Below, in pieces: positions 44,563 through 54,607 of a stretch of DNA of 64,000 nucleotides (the stretch's first letter is position 1; each line of letters starts with the position of its first letter). This DNA is from Collybia mongolica (lineage: Eukaryota > Basidiomycota > Agaricomycetes > Agaricales > Clitocybaceae): the NCBI GenBank assembly GCA_013420905.1, contig JAAXNY010000010.1, positions 2,914,001 to 2,978,000 on the forward strand, written 5' to 3'. The translations under genes were made by a program, and so were the position numbers. The notes beneath the pieces are model-generated. The model saw only the letters and a list, made by a program, of their open reading frames with translations, searched no databases and was not told the origin of the DNA.

Positions 44563-45992
44563 TTGATCTTGACTCAACGCTCAGATACCAGCATGGTTGT
44601 GAGCTGCTCGACTCAAGGCTCACAGCATGTATCCATCCACGAAACACGCAGGAAGAGCCACAAGAGGCTATCTGTTCTTGCTGTGCTTGGTGGAGCTGCA
44701 TCATTGGCTGCCTATGGTTCCCATTATCTCAATAAGACACCCATCCATACATCAAAGTTAACGGGTGAAGAATGGTTGGAGGAGTTGATGACAGGTAGTG
44801 ATTTCCCCAATCTTTAATATTTTAGCTCTTCACACCCCATATCTAGGCCATCCAACGCAATTCCGACGCCAGTTCGGCATGGAACGTTTTGTTTTTCGTT
44901 ATCTCCTCCGGGAACTCCAATGCCGTTGTGGGCTTACCCCTACAAGACATGTATCAGCACGAGAACAGCTTGCGATTTTTCTTCGAATTGCGCGCACTGG
45001 ACAAGGAAACATGGAGATGCAGGAACAATTCCAGCGAAGTGGCGACACAATTTCCAAGTATGCTCCTTCCATGTCTGATTGACCCACTGGATCATGATTT
45101 GGATTAGAGCATTCCATCGCATTTTAAACATGCTTGTTTCTAAACAATTCTATGGAGCCTATGTAAAACTACCCCCTAATGATGTGGTTCCGGAAGAGAT
45201 CATCCAATATAGCCGGTTCTATCCTTTCTTCAAGAATTGTCGTGGTGCTGTCGATGGTTCGCTGCTTGATGCCTTTGTGTCTGCAGCAGATATGGCACGC
45301 TACCGTAGCCGTAAGGGTCGTATATCGACTAATTTGTTGGCTGCATGCCGATTTTCTCTCTTATTTTGTTATATCCTGAGTGGATGGGAGGGCAGCGCTG
45401 CCGACAGCCGGGTTTTCGACAATGCACGGCGAACCGATTTTCCGATAGCTCCGGGTACATATTACCTTGGAGATGCGGGCTTTCCACTTTGTGATGCCCT
45501 CTTGGTGCCATACCGTGGCGTTCGATATCACTTGAAGGAATGGTCTCAAAGTGGTCAGAGGTTGTGTCCTATCCCTTTATTCTATGTTTCAAATGTTGTT
45601 GACATTTTTGTAGGCCAGCAAATTATAAGGAGTTGTTCAACCTTCGCCATGCTTCCCTTCGGAATGCTATTGAGCGAATTTTCGGAGTATGCAAGCGTTG
45701 ATTCAAGCTAATGGTTGCATCACCAGAGTATAGTCTGCGGACCCAGTCAAAAATCCCTCTCGCACTTGCTGCTCTTCATAATTTCATCCGTATTATTGAC
45801 CTGGATGATGAAGCAGAAATGGATGGAGATTACGAGATGGGAGATACAACAGCTGATGCGTACACAGCACCGATAAATCCGGATCACCTAACATCCCATA
45901 TTTCGCAAGCTGAAAAGGATCGAGCAAGCAGAATGAGAGATAACATTGCAATAGAAATGTGGGATGACTATCAACAATGGCGGGCAGAATGA
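44563..45992 (+). pseudogene. PIF/Harbinger DDE transposase (DDE_Tnp_4 type), one nonsense codon
   Basis: Four exons, 44563-44794, 44847-45057, 45108-45560 and 45614-45992, join in frame to 424 residues with one in-frame TGA at 45699-45701. The N-terminal half has the helical region (FRRQFGMERFVFRYLLREL... REQLAIFLRIARTG). The catalytic core has GAVDGSLLDAF (first Asp), SGWEGSAADSRVF and YYLGDAGFPL (second Asp), and NAIERIFGVCKR (Glu). Relatives have Arg where the TGA follows VCKR, so CGA to TGA is likely. The stop lies after the catalytic Glu, so a product lacking the last 97 residues could form. Together with the Myb-like partner it would excise and reinsert the element at TWA sites. Confidence 0.88.
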
Positions 45993-46071
45993 GGGGAGTA
46001 ATTAAAGGAGCGGATGAGAGTTATAGTGAATGGTATAAAGAGTGGCTAATATGTATATCGAATCGGAGCGG

Positions 46072-47288
46072 TGATAGGGCCCGAAATTGTTTGCACTTAT
46101 AAAGTCAACAAGTAAGGCTATTAGTGTCATTTCTAATAACCAAGTAAGCAGTAATAAAGGATTAGAGTCGAGCTCCGAGACGGCTAATCAGAGTGAACTA
46201 GTCTAATGGATAATACACTATCAGTACAGAGGACTATGAGTACGGTCTATTATTAGTCCTATTCACCATGCCCGGTTACAACCTCGGTGTCTTAGTTCAT
46301 AAGTAACCGTTGTAGTATGATATCATTAGTCCGGGGATCATCATTAATAGGAGAAGTAATTGTAAATTCGGGACTTGCACAACCCGATCCTAGTCAGGGG
46401 TACTTGGTGTTAACTACCGGAAGTGACGGGACACCGTGAATAGCAACCAGGACAATCAGGAGGAGTAAACGACAGTGCCGCGCTGTTTTAAATAACAGAG
46501 CGCGCGGTCGGGACTTGATAAGAGTTTAGCCAGCTCTTTCAATATTTGATAAGTAACCAGTAAACGACATAATTGGCACGCATGGCGCGCGCGCCAAGTT
46601 GTAGTAGACGCGTCAGTATTGAATACAGATTCTTGGCGCGCGGGAGCGCGGTTCCGTGTAAAATTTACAATTCCATATGATATTTAGTTTGTACATTATA
46701 AATAGACTGTAGATGAGTAGCGCTAAGGCAAGGAATCTTGCCCCCACTTCGCGCTACTATAGAGTATACAAATCACATTTGTTAAAAACACTATTGCGTG
46801 CCCGAATTAAGGATCAGATTGCTTCAACGTGTCTTGATTGGAATTGATTGAAGAACTACAGAATTAAAGAGACTTAGTTCACTTGGAACTTAGTATCGTA
46901 TTGTCCGTTGGAATTACTAGGCACTTGGCCTTAGTGCACTTGGCACTGTATTGTTTGATAAGTCGCTTGGACTTACAGATCCGTTTGGGATCATTAATAA
47001 TTGAACGTACACTTGGTACCCAGTCTATTGGATCGAGAAATATTATAAATATACCTAGCAGGTTTATAAACCTGTGTTGAAGCTTTTGTCTGAATCAAAC
47101 CCGTTGGGAGATCATTGAAAAGGGCTTTGGCTAGTACTATTCAAAGCTTAGTGCTTCTAAGCACTTGAACCCGAACTCAAAACAGGCGATTCCTACTGTT
47201 CGTGTGTTGATTGTTAAGTTTGGTGTGTGTGTGTAAGGGATTACATTTCATAGCATCAGCGCACTTATAGCCCAGGAGCCCCCTTTCA
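46072..47288 (+). repeat. 5' LTR of Gypsy-3
   Basis: 1217 bp, TGATAGGGCC to CCCCCTTTCA. A TATAAATAG promoter motif lies at 46698-46706. A palindromic CpG-rich GCGCGCGCGCC stretch at about 46586-46596 is reduced to TGCATGCACACC-like sequence in older copies. Confidence 0.97.
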
Positions 47289-47290
47289 TC

Positions 47291-47308
47291 TGGAGCCCAC
47301 CGCGAGGG
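47291..47308 (+). promoter_or_regulatory. Putative primer-binding site of Gypsy-3
   Basis: TGGAGCCCACCGCGAGGG starts two bases after the 5' LTR and begins with TGG, complementary to a tRNA CCA end. I cannot assign the tRNA from memory. The complement implies a discriminator U before CCA. Confidence 0.6.
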
Positions 47309-47743
47309 TTCAGAGTTTTGAATAGTCTAAAGAGAGCATCTTTCTTTGAAAAATATTATACCAAGACGAGTAACGTCGTCTACAAATTGAAGTAGAGCGG
47401 AGAAAGTTTAGTCAATCTGTCTCAAGAGCCGTGCCCACAAGCCAGCTCGTCAAACAGACTAACTAATCAGCCACTTGCAAGACAAGTAGCTACAAAAACG
47501 CGGAAGACTAAAAATTCGCAAAACGCTGGAGCAACAGAGTCGTTACCACCTCCTAGGCGAGCGCGCACACAAGGATCTTCACAACCAGCCTTTGGATCTT
47601 CAGGACCAAGGCAAGTATTTAGAACCCCAGAGCCCTTAGGAAACATATCGACTACTAGTAGACCAGTAGCGCGCGGAAGATCGTCCGTAGTAAACCCAGT
47701 AGCAAACCCGAACTCGTTAGCTACTCAGAACCGTTCAGTAATC
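47309..47743 (+). other. Leader between primer site and gag
   Basis: The gag frame stays open for at least 280 nt upstream of the ATG at 47744, without another ATG. Translation could begin upstream by a non-AUG codon, or this is simply leader. Packaging signals would be expected here but none can be recognised. Confidence 0.4.
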
Positions 47744-49255
47744 ATGACTGAACCCCCTCGTAAATATATGCCCCAACCAGGCGTCCGTGATGCACCAGTA
47801 TTCAAAGGAAAAGAGCCCACGGGTTTAATCCGGTTTCTGGAGCGAATGGAGGTCCTATGGAAGGAGTGTAACATTACAAATGATGAAGAAAAGAAGTTAA
47901 TGTTGGGAAAATACGCAGACCTACAATCAGAGAATGAGTGGAGGGCATTAGACCACTATAAGACAGGCACTTGGACGGATTTCAAGACAGAGTTGATCTC
48001 TAGTTATCCGGAAGCACTCGATCAAGTAGAAGGATCAGTAGCCAAGTTAGAGGCAGTGTGTCGCGCCAACCCACGTATTGGAGTAACCGATGAGGCCGCG
48101 CTGAAAAAGCTGAAGCGTGAATTCAAAGCAGAATCTATTAAACTCTTGGGAGTTAGGCCACCTATTATCTCTAACCGTGAATTAGTTACCAAGTTCTTGG
48201 GATGTCTAGACGAAGTCTTCAGATCCCAAGTACAAGGAAGGCTAACCCTGCTAGGGAATAATCAGTCTAATGCTACACAGGCAGGACAAGCCGTTGCTAC
48301 AAACAACCGAGCAGATCCTAATACTATTGCCGAAGCCGCCGCGCTCGCGCGACGAAAAGGGGATCAGTACAATCTGGAGGAAGTTATAGCAACTGCAATC
48401 AGCATTTCTGAAGGTGTAGCCAACATGAATATTCCAGACACAAATAGATCGTTTATAACGTCCGTAACAGCAACAGCAGCGCCCAAAATCAAAGTAGAGA
48501 TGGATGAAATAAAACAACAAATAGTTAATTTGTTAGACCGTCTCCAAGTAAATGAGAAGAATACGAGGAGTGGATTTGAGGATGTAATGAAAGCGCTTCA
48601 ACAAGCAACTGTTCAGAACCATGCCACGAATAGCGCACCCCAGCAGCATCAGTATCAGAATCAGTACGGAAAGCCTAAAGAAGGACAACCGCAAAGACCA
48701 AATGCGTATAAATGTCACTACTGTTTTACACCCGGACACTTCATAATGGCCTGTCCCGAGAAACAGAAACATTTTGAGGAAGGGAAAATAAAAACCAACG
48801 CAAATGGAGGAGTATGCTTACCAGACGGATCATATATTCCAAGAGAACCAGAAACGGTATCATTGAAAGATAAAGTGGAACACTTCCATTCAAAGAAGGT
48901 AGCGGCCCTTTATTACGGAGATGTCACAGAAGGACCCGCTCCAGGAGTATTGTCCGTTATGCAGTCACATAATGCAGTAGACAATAGTAACGACATTGGA
49001 ACCTTGAAAGCCATAATGGCACAAATGGCACAATTTCAAGCGCAACAAATGTTAGGACAACAGAGCGCGCAAACCGCGCTGCCAGTAGCGCCTCAGATGC
49101 AGAAACAGGAATATATAAATAATAACTATAATCCTACGGCAAAGAGCGTGCCGAACCCTGACATAGTAGCCTTACAAGCACAAATGAGTACTTTATTAGG
49201 GCAGGTAGCAGAACTCAATAACCAAAACAAGGTTAAAGAGTCGGGTTTCAATTAG
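47744..49255 (+). CDS. gag: Gypsy-3 Gag polyprotein
   Basis: A 503-residue frame. Residues 10-170 resemble a retrotransposon capsid (FKGKEPTGLIRFLERMEVLWKE, then LMLGKYADLQSENEWRALDHY and a helical run with ELVTKFLGCLDEVFRSQVQGRL). A coiled-coil-like segment lies at about 245-290. The zinc knuckle CHYCFTPGHFIMAC (CX2CX4HX4C) at about 323-336 would bind RNA. The C-terminal part is Gln/Asn-rich. The stop TAG at 49253-49255 follows a slippery heptamer at 49243-49249, so some ribosomes should continue into the protease frame. Gag would assemble the cytoplasmic virus-like particle. Intact. Confidence 0.93.
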   Translation: MTEPPRKYMPQPGVRDAPVFKGKEPTGLIRFLERMEVLWKECNITNDEEKKLMLGKYADLQSENEWRALDHYKTGTWTDFKTELISSYPEALDQVEGSVAKLEAVCRANPRIGVTDEAALKKLKREFKAESIKLLGVRPPIISNRELVTKFLGCLDEVFRSQVQGRLTLLGNNQSNATQAGQAVATNNRADPNTIAEAAALARRKGDQYNLEEVIATAISISEGVANMNIPDTNRSFITSVTATAAPKIKVEMDEIKQQIVNLLDRLQVNEKNTRSGFEDVMKALQQATVQNHATNSAPQQHQYQNQYGKPKEGQPQRPNAYKCHYCFTPGHFIMACPEKQKHFEEGKIKTNANGGVCLPDGSYIPREPETVSLKDKVEHFHSKKVAALYYGDVTEGPAPGVLSVMQSHNAVDNSNDIGTLKAIMAQMAQFQAQQMLGQQSAQTALPVAPQMQKQEYINNNYNPTAKSVPNPDIVALQAQMSTLLGQVAELNNQNKVKESGFN

Positions 49256-50466
49256 GTCCGATGAAGGAGGCTAAGGAACACGCTAGACCTACGACTAGGT
49301 CGCGTTCCAAGAGACAGCCAGAGGACCGAAGTAAAAATAGAAATAGTCGTCAAGAAAGTAACAATTCAGAGAGTAGTCAGGATAGTAGTGAAGAGGAGTT
49401 GGTAGCGCCGTCTCCTAGTAAAAAGAAAGTAAAATTTGTTGAACCATCAGTAAAGTCCCCAGTACGAAAAGAATTACCCTACATCGATGTGCCCGTGGTA
49501 CCCTACATACCCCGGAGAACGGAACGCAACCCTGAACCAGTTGATCCGCTACCTAATTTTAACACTAAGCGCGGTCCGACTTATGAAACTAAGTCCCCGA
49601 TAGAAGTAAAATTAAAAGGTGGCGATATAATTGCTAAAGTGTTAGACAACCCTATCACATTGACCACGGGAGAGTTAATGGGCTCGTCAAAAACCATTAG
49701 AGATGGAATAAAGAATATTGTAACTGCCAGACGTAAGTCCCTTACCCAAAGGGACGCTAACTTGCAAATAAACGGAATAGATGAGGAAGACGTCTTACCC
49801 TTTGGAGGGGACTGGGAACTTGATGATAACTACTTACGGCATGACGCGCTACCAGTAGAGTCAATCCCATTCCAGTCTTTCTTCATCTCAGAGTATGACC
49901 GCGGCGGAATACCTAAGGGATCTATAATATGCGGGGACCCAGTCCTACAGTATTTAGAATCTTTACCAGCCGGGGAAGAGCCCAAACAGTTGTATGTAGC
50001 AAAAGAATCGGCCTCTTTGCGCGCAGTATATCCAGTAATAAATGGGGTAGGAACGGAGGAATCTTTATTAGATGGGGGATCCCAAATAGTATCAATGGCT
50101 AAACAAACGGCTTTAGACTTGGATATTTCATGGGATCCGGACGTTGTCATACACATGCAGAGTGCTAATAAACAAGTGGAGAAAACAGCGGGATTAGCGC
50201 GCAATGTCCCTTTCTTGTTTAATGACATGGCCATCTACCTCCAAGTACATATTATAAATTCACCCGCATACAAAGTATTGCTCGGGAGACCGTTTGATAC
50301 GCTCACGGAAAGTCAGATCAAAAATGCTCGGGACGGGGGACAAGTAGTCACTATCACGGACCCGAACACGGGACGAAGGTGTACTATTCCTACCCATGCA
50401 AAGGGATCACCGCCTAAGCTGTTGAAAAGACAACCGGAGCAGGATTTTCGGCCTTCGATGAATTAA
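49237..50466 (+). CDS. Gypsy-3 protease region (after -1 frameshift)
   Basis: The frame opens at 49237 and its first ATG is at 49261 (401 residues from there). The first 100 residues are basic, Ser-rich and likely disordered. The retropepsin core is at about 235-365: VINGVGTEESLLDGGSQIVSM carries the active site as DGG instead of DTG or DSG, followed by VHIINSPAYKVLLGRPFDTL, the usual ILGRPF-type C-terminal strand of retropepsins. It would cleave Gag and Pol. It overlaps the next frame by 49 nt. Confidence 0.85.
   Translation, partial: RVGFQLGPMKEAKEHARPTTRSRSKRQPEDRSKNRNSRQESNNSESSQDSSEEELVAPSPSKKKVKFVEPSVKSPVRKELPYIDVPVVPYIPRRTERNPEPVDPLPNFNTKRGPTYETKSPIEVKLKGGDIIAKVLDNPITLTTGELMGSSKTIRDGIKNIVTARRKSLTQRDANLQINGIDEEDVLPFGGDWELDDNYLRHDALPVESIPFQSFFISEYDRGGIPKGSIICGDPVLQYLESLPAGEEPKQLYVAKESASLRAVYPVINGVGTEESLLDGGSQIVSMAKQTALDLDISWDPDVVIHMQSANKQVEKTAGLARNVPFLFNDMAIYLQVHIINSPAYKVLLGRPFDTLTESQIKNARDGGQVVTITDPNTGRRCTIPTHAKGSPPKLLKRQPEQDFRPSMN
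49243..49249 (+). promoter_or_regulatory. -1 ribosomal frameshift heptamer GGGTTTC at the gag end
   Basis: In the gag frame the codons are TCG GGT TTC AAT TAG, which places G GGT TTC exactly as X XXY YYZ. The protease frame is open from 49237, so the overlap with gag is 19 nt and the needed shift is -1. The heptamer ends three nucleotides before the stop codon. Confidence 0.75.
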
Positions 50467-53150
50467 TCCAAAGTGATCAAGGAGAGCTAGCCGTAGAAAT
50501 TGCTGAAGATGAGGACGGGAACTTTATTATAACGGGTTATAGACACCCTACTGATAAGCGGAATTTTGGTCACAAAGAACTTAGAGATGTCTTTTTGTCT
50601 AGAAGTGATGTAAACATGAATAGTACAGTACCTGAACGCGAATTACTAGCCACGTACTTGGCTTCCGTAGATGAGCGCGATGGACCAGTAATAAACTACG
50701 AGCAGAACAGTAGGGACCCAGCAAGCACACCCACTAGACCGCTGACATACGCTCAAGAACAGCCCATGATCAATAAAGCTTTAAGTAAATTAAAGCAGTG
50801 GCAAATTGGCACAAACGAGCGCGGTCTTGGAACGGCAACAAGTGAAAAGTGTAATATTGAGACCATGGATCAGCTAGTAGGAAAGAAGTATAAACCAGTA
50901 CATTTGAAAACAAAACCAACACTGGCGGACCTGCCTGATAAATTTAGAATTATCAGAGATATAAAGGGCGACCCTTTAGCAGCCCTACCAGTTCTAACGC
51001 CTAACCCACCTCCGTTTAAACCAACTGGGAGGTACACTGAGGAAAGGCGCGCGGAATTCCAAAGAGTACACGAAGAAGAAAGCTTCTTAAAACCTAAAGA
51101 GATGGATATAATCCACGACTTTATGTGCAAACATAATGATGGTTTTGCTTGGAATGATAGTGAGCGCGGTAGTTTTAAGAAGGAATATTTTCCTCCCGTC
51201 GAAATACCAGTAGTCCCACATACGCCGTGGACAGAGAGGAACATTAGAATCCCACCAGGAATCTATGAAGATGTTTGTAAAATCATCAAGACAAAAATTG
51301 ATGCAGGAGTCTATGAGAGATCCAATTCATCATACAGGTCTAGATGGTTTACCGTATTAAAGAAAGGCCCAGGAAAGAAGCTTAGAATTGTACATAGTCT
51401 AGAACCACTGAATGCAGTCACAATAGCGCACTCGGGTCTACCACCCGCTACCGAAGAACTAGCAGAACACTTCGCAGGGCGCGCTTGTGGCGGAATGATG
51501 GATCTATATGTAGGATACGATGAGAGGCCTTTAGCAGAAACCTCGCGCGATCTAACCACGTTCCAAACACCATTTGGCGCGCTGAGATTAGTAACACTCC
51601 CTATGGGATGGACGAATTCTGTTCCAATATTTCATGACGATGTCACGTACATCCTACAGGATGAGGTACCACATGTCACAATACCCTATATTGATGATGT
51701 ACCCGTGCGCGGTCCAGCAACGCGCTACGAACTACCGGACGGAACAGAAGAAGAGCTACCTGGTGCTCCAGGTGTTAGGCGCTTCTTCTGGGAACATATG
51801 CAAAATGTAAATCGCGTCGTACAGAGAATGAAGTATTCTGGAGGAACATTTTCAGGATATAAGTCTATGTTATGCGCAAGTGAAATTCTAGTGGTAGGAC
51901 ATAGATGTACATATGAAGGACGGAAACCTACTACAGATAGAATCGGTGTAGTTGAAAGATGGGGACCATGCAAAGATGTCAGTGAAGTACGCGCTTACAT
52001 GGGAACTATTGGTGTATGCAGGAATTTCATTAAAGACTTCGCCCGTATAGGTCAACCAATTCAAAAGTTAACTAGGAGTAGTGAACCTTGGATATGGGGG
52101 CCTGAGCAAGAAGAAGCGCAGCAGCTATTATTAGACGCACTTAAAAATAGCCCCGCGCTCCGTCCAATTAATTACACCTGGAATACGCCAGTAGTACTGT
52201 CAGTAGATACGTCATGGAAAGCCGTAGGCTACTATATCTACCAGGAAGACCCTGATATACCTGGAAGAAAGCACTATGCTAGATTTGACTCGATAACTCT
52301 GAATGAGCGCGAAGCGCGCTTCTCACAACCCAAACGAGAGCTATTCGGATTAATGAGAGTTCTAATGGCATGTTATTATTGGTTTATTGGAGTACGAAAT
52401 TTGGTAGTGGAAACGGATGCAAAGTACATTAAGGGGATGTTATCAAACCCAAGTTTAGGACCTAATGCAACGGTAAATAGGTGGATCGATAGGATACTTA
52501 TGTTCCACTTTACTTTGGTTCATAAAGCTGGTAAAGGCTTTGGCCCAGACGGTCTGTCAAGACGCGACGCGCGGCTAGGGGATCCTGTCTACCCGGACCC
52601 AGACGATGGTTACGACGAACCCTCAGGTCCTTTAAGGTTTATCAACCCAACGGAAGGATTGGATGACCCTTTGGAACTGTCAGACTTTAAAGAGGAGATC
52701 GACACGCGCGGCGGATATCTATTCCAACTTGCAAAGGAAATCTCTGATTTTGAAGTGGAAGTAAACAATGCCTGGGCTGGTGAAGCAGCATTTATCGGAG
52801 AAGTAAAACAGCACTTAGGTTTAGGACGGTTCGGTATTCAAAGAGAAGCTTATCTAAAGCAACTTGTAAATACTACTGTCATACCCAATGAAAAGTTTAA
52901 ATACGACCCTAATGTAAGGGAAGTATATGATGAGTCTAAACGGACACCTACGGCACAGGAACAGGATAAAAACCTACCTTTAATAAAAGAATGGTTAAAA
53001 AGACCACAAAAGAGACCAAAAGGAATGACAGATCGCGCCTACCTAAAGTTTGCAAGGCAGGCATCTAATTTCTTTTTGGATCCAGAAGGCAGGATGTATA
53101 GGAAAAATATCGATAGCGCGCACCAGCTTGTTGTTGATAAAAATCACTGA
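50418..53150 (+). CDS. pol: Gypsy-3 reverse transcriptase and RNase H
   Basis: The frame is open from 50418, in the -1 frame relative to protease; the first ATG is at 50616. Domains: linker (KKYKPVHLKTKP, FPPVEIPVVPHTPW); RT fingers (RWFTVLKKGPGKKLRIVHSLEPLN); palm (GYDERPLAETSRDLTTFQTPFG, TLPMGWTNSVPIFHDDVTYIL, and the active site IPYIDDVPVRG); thumb; RNase H starting VVLSVDTSWKAVGYYIYQ, with ETDAKYIKGML and FTLVHKAGKGFGPDGLSRRDAR. It copies genomic RNA into cDNA within the particle. The reading ends at a TGA (53148-53150) in the same frame as the integrase, so one nonsense codon separates RT-RNase H from integrase. No canonical slippery heptamer was found for the protease-to-RT shift. Confidence 0.9.
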   Translation, partial: AVEKTTGAGFSAFDELIQSDQGELAVEIAEDEDGNFIITGYRHPTDKRNFGHKELRDVFLSRSDVNMNSTVPERELLATYLASVDERDGPVINYEQNSRDPASTPTRPLTYAQEQPMINKALSKLKQWQIGTNERGLGTATSEKCNIETMDQLVGKKYKPVHLKTKPTLADLPDKFRIIRDIKGDPLAALPVLTPNPPPFKPTGRYTEERRAEFQRVHEEESFLKPKEMDIIHDFMCKHNDGFAWNDSERGSFKKEYFPPVEIPVVPHTPWTERNIRIPPGIYEDVCKIIKTKIDAGVYERSNSSYRSRWFTVLKKGPGKKLRIVHSLEPLNAVTIAHSGLPPATEELAEHFAGRACGGMMDLYVGYDERPLAETSRDLTTFQTPFGALRLVTLPMGWTNSVPIFHDDVTYILQDEVPHVTIPYIDDVPVRGPATRYELPDGTEEELPGAPGVRRFFWEHMQNVNRVVQRMKYSGGTFSGYKSMLCASEILVVGHRCTYEGRKPTTDRIGVVERWGPCKDVSEVRAYMGTIGVCRNFIKDFARIGQPIQKLTRSSEPWIWGPEQEEAQQLLLDALKNSPALRPINYTWNTPVVLSVDTSWKAVGYYIYQEDPDIPGRKHYARFDSITLNEREARFSQPKRELFGLMRVLMACYYWFIGVRNLVVETDAKYIKGMLSNPSLGPNATVNRWIDRILMFHFTLVHKAGKGFGPDGLSRRDARLGDPVYPDPDDGYDEPSGPLRFINPTEGLDDPLELSDFKEEIDTRGGYLFQLAKEISDFEVEVNNAWAGEAAFIGEVKQHLGLGRFGIQREAYLKQLVNTTVIPNEKFKYDPNVREVYDESKRTPTAQEQDKNLPLIKEWLKRPQKRPKGMTDRAYLKFARQASNFFLDPEGRMYRKNIDSAHQLVVDKNH

Positions 53151-53156
53151 ACATAT

Positions 53157-54461
53157 ATGATGAAGGCATCTCACGATTCTGTTGGACATAGGGGTTTCTA
53201 TGCAACAAAATCTTTAATAGATAAAAGATTTTGGTGGCCAGAAATGGAACGCGATGTATCATGGTATGTGAAGTCATGTCACATCTGTCAGACAAGGCTT
53301 TTAACTTTGTTGAGAATCCCTCCTGTTATAACCCACACACCGTCTATATTCCAAGTATTGCATGCGGACACCATGTATATGAGCCCATCGTCTAACGGTT
53401 ATAAATACATTGTCCAAGGAAGATGTGCGCTGTCTTCATGGATGGAAGGCGCGCCCCTCAAATCTGAGGACGGCAAGACCTTGGGAAGGTGGCTGTTCGA
53501 AGAAGTAATTTGTAGATGGGGTTCTCTAACGGAAATTGTAACGGATAATGGTCCTGCCTTTGTCGCAGCCAAAGCGTGGCTGGAATCCAAGTATGGTATT
53601 ACAGGAATAAGTATATCACCATACAATTCCAAAGGAAATGGGATCGCCGAGCGCGCACATTGGGATGTGCGTCAAGCTGTCTTCAAAGCTACAGGTGGTG
53701 ATGTAAAGAAGTGGTACTACTTCTTCCACCATGTAATGTGGGCTGACAGGATTACTATACGGAGAGGGACGGGTTGCTCCCCCTATTTTATGATTACGGG
53801 CGCGCACCCAACCTTACCGTTAGATATCATTGAAGCCACTTGGTTAGTAAAGTTACCAGGAAAAATATTGACTACAGAGGAACTCATTGGGTTTAGAGCG
53901 CAGGCTCTAGCTAAGCACGTCCAGCATGTGGCCGATATGAGGAAACGTATCAATATAGAAAAACGAAGGAGACTATTACAGTATGAGAAGGATCACAGCG
54001 CGACCATCAGAGACTATGATTTCAAACCAGGAAGTTTAGTACTAGTTAGAAATACCGAGGTCGAAAGTTCGCTCGATAAAAAGCTGAAGCCACGGTACCT
54101 GGGACCAATGATAGTCCTGAGACGAAACCGCGGGGGAGCCTATATTGTTTGTGAAATGGATGGATCGGTGTGGCAACATAAAGTGGGGGCGTTTAGGGTT
54201 ATTCCCTATTTTGCTAGGAGTACAATTGAACTGCCGGATAATCTGCAAGATCTAATAGACATCTCTAGCGAAACATTAAATGCTTTAGTGGAATCGAAAG
54301 ATCCCGCTAATAGACAAGTTTATAAGGAGCGTGACTATACCTTTGACAGAGTCCAATTGGATCAGTCCGATTCAGAGTCAAGCTCTAGTGAAAACACTGA
54401 AGAGGGGATAGCGCCGGCGCTACCACAAACTACTATGTCACACCGGAAGTTGCATAAGTGA
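53157..54461 (+). CDS. Gypsy-3 integrase
   Basis: 434 residues, in frame with RT-RNase H across the TGA at 53148-53150 (relatives appear to have Arg, as in KNHR, so CGA to TGA is likely). The zinc-binding region is H6-x4-H11-x29-C41-x2-C44. The catalytic triad is D71 (HADTMYM), D130 (IVTDNGPAF) and E165 ([10 protein letters not shown]), with about 34 residues between the last two. The C-terminal part ([15 protein letters not shown]...[16 protein letters not shown]) is a GPY/F module; no chromodomain is present. An acidic Ser/Glu tail ends the protein. It would join cDNA ends to host DNA, here with 4-bp staggered cuts. Confidence 0.93.
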   Translation: MMKASHDSVGHRGFYATKSLIDKRFWWPEMERDVSWYVKSCHICQTRLLTLLRIPPVITHTPSIFQVLHADTMYMSPSSNGYKYIVQGRCALSSWMEGAPLKSEDGKTLGRWLFEEVICRWGSLTEIVTDNGPAFVAAKAWLESKYGITGISISPYNSKGNGIAERAHWDVRQAVFKATGGDVKKWYYFFHHVMWADRITIRRGTGCSPYFMITGAHPTLPLDIIEATWLVKLPGKILTTEELIGFRAQALAKHVQHVADMRKRINIEKRRRLLQYEKDHSATIRDYDFKPGSLVLVRNTEVESSLDKKLKPRYLGPMIVLRRNRGGAYIVCEMDGSVWQHKVGAFRVIPYFARSTIELPDNLQDLIDISSETLNALVESKDPANRQVYKERDYTFDRVQLDQSDSESSSSENTEEGIAPALPQTTMSHRKLHK

Positions 54462-54607
54462 TAAATCAGTATGAAAACAGAAGCAGTAAAGACAGTGTAA
54501 GCAACGAAGCTAAGTAGTAAGGACAGTGTTAAACCGAGTAAAGACAGTAATACAAAGGAGCGTGGGGAGGGACACCATAACTAAGGAGGAAGTTAATTGG
54601 ACTACCC

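Noticed and set aside
46883..47080. 65-codon frame occurring identically at 59889-60086
   Set aside because: It lies inside both LTR copies and is identical because the LTRs are; older LTR copies do not keep it open.
16889..53150. TGA as a sense codon or selenocysteine-like recoding in this organism
   Set aside because: Host genes (xylanase, terpene synthase, membrane protein) use standard codons and have no internal TGA; the TGAs occur only in transposon genes at positions where Arg is expected, fitting CpG deamination.
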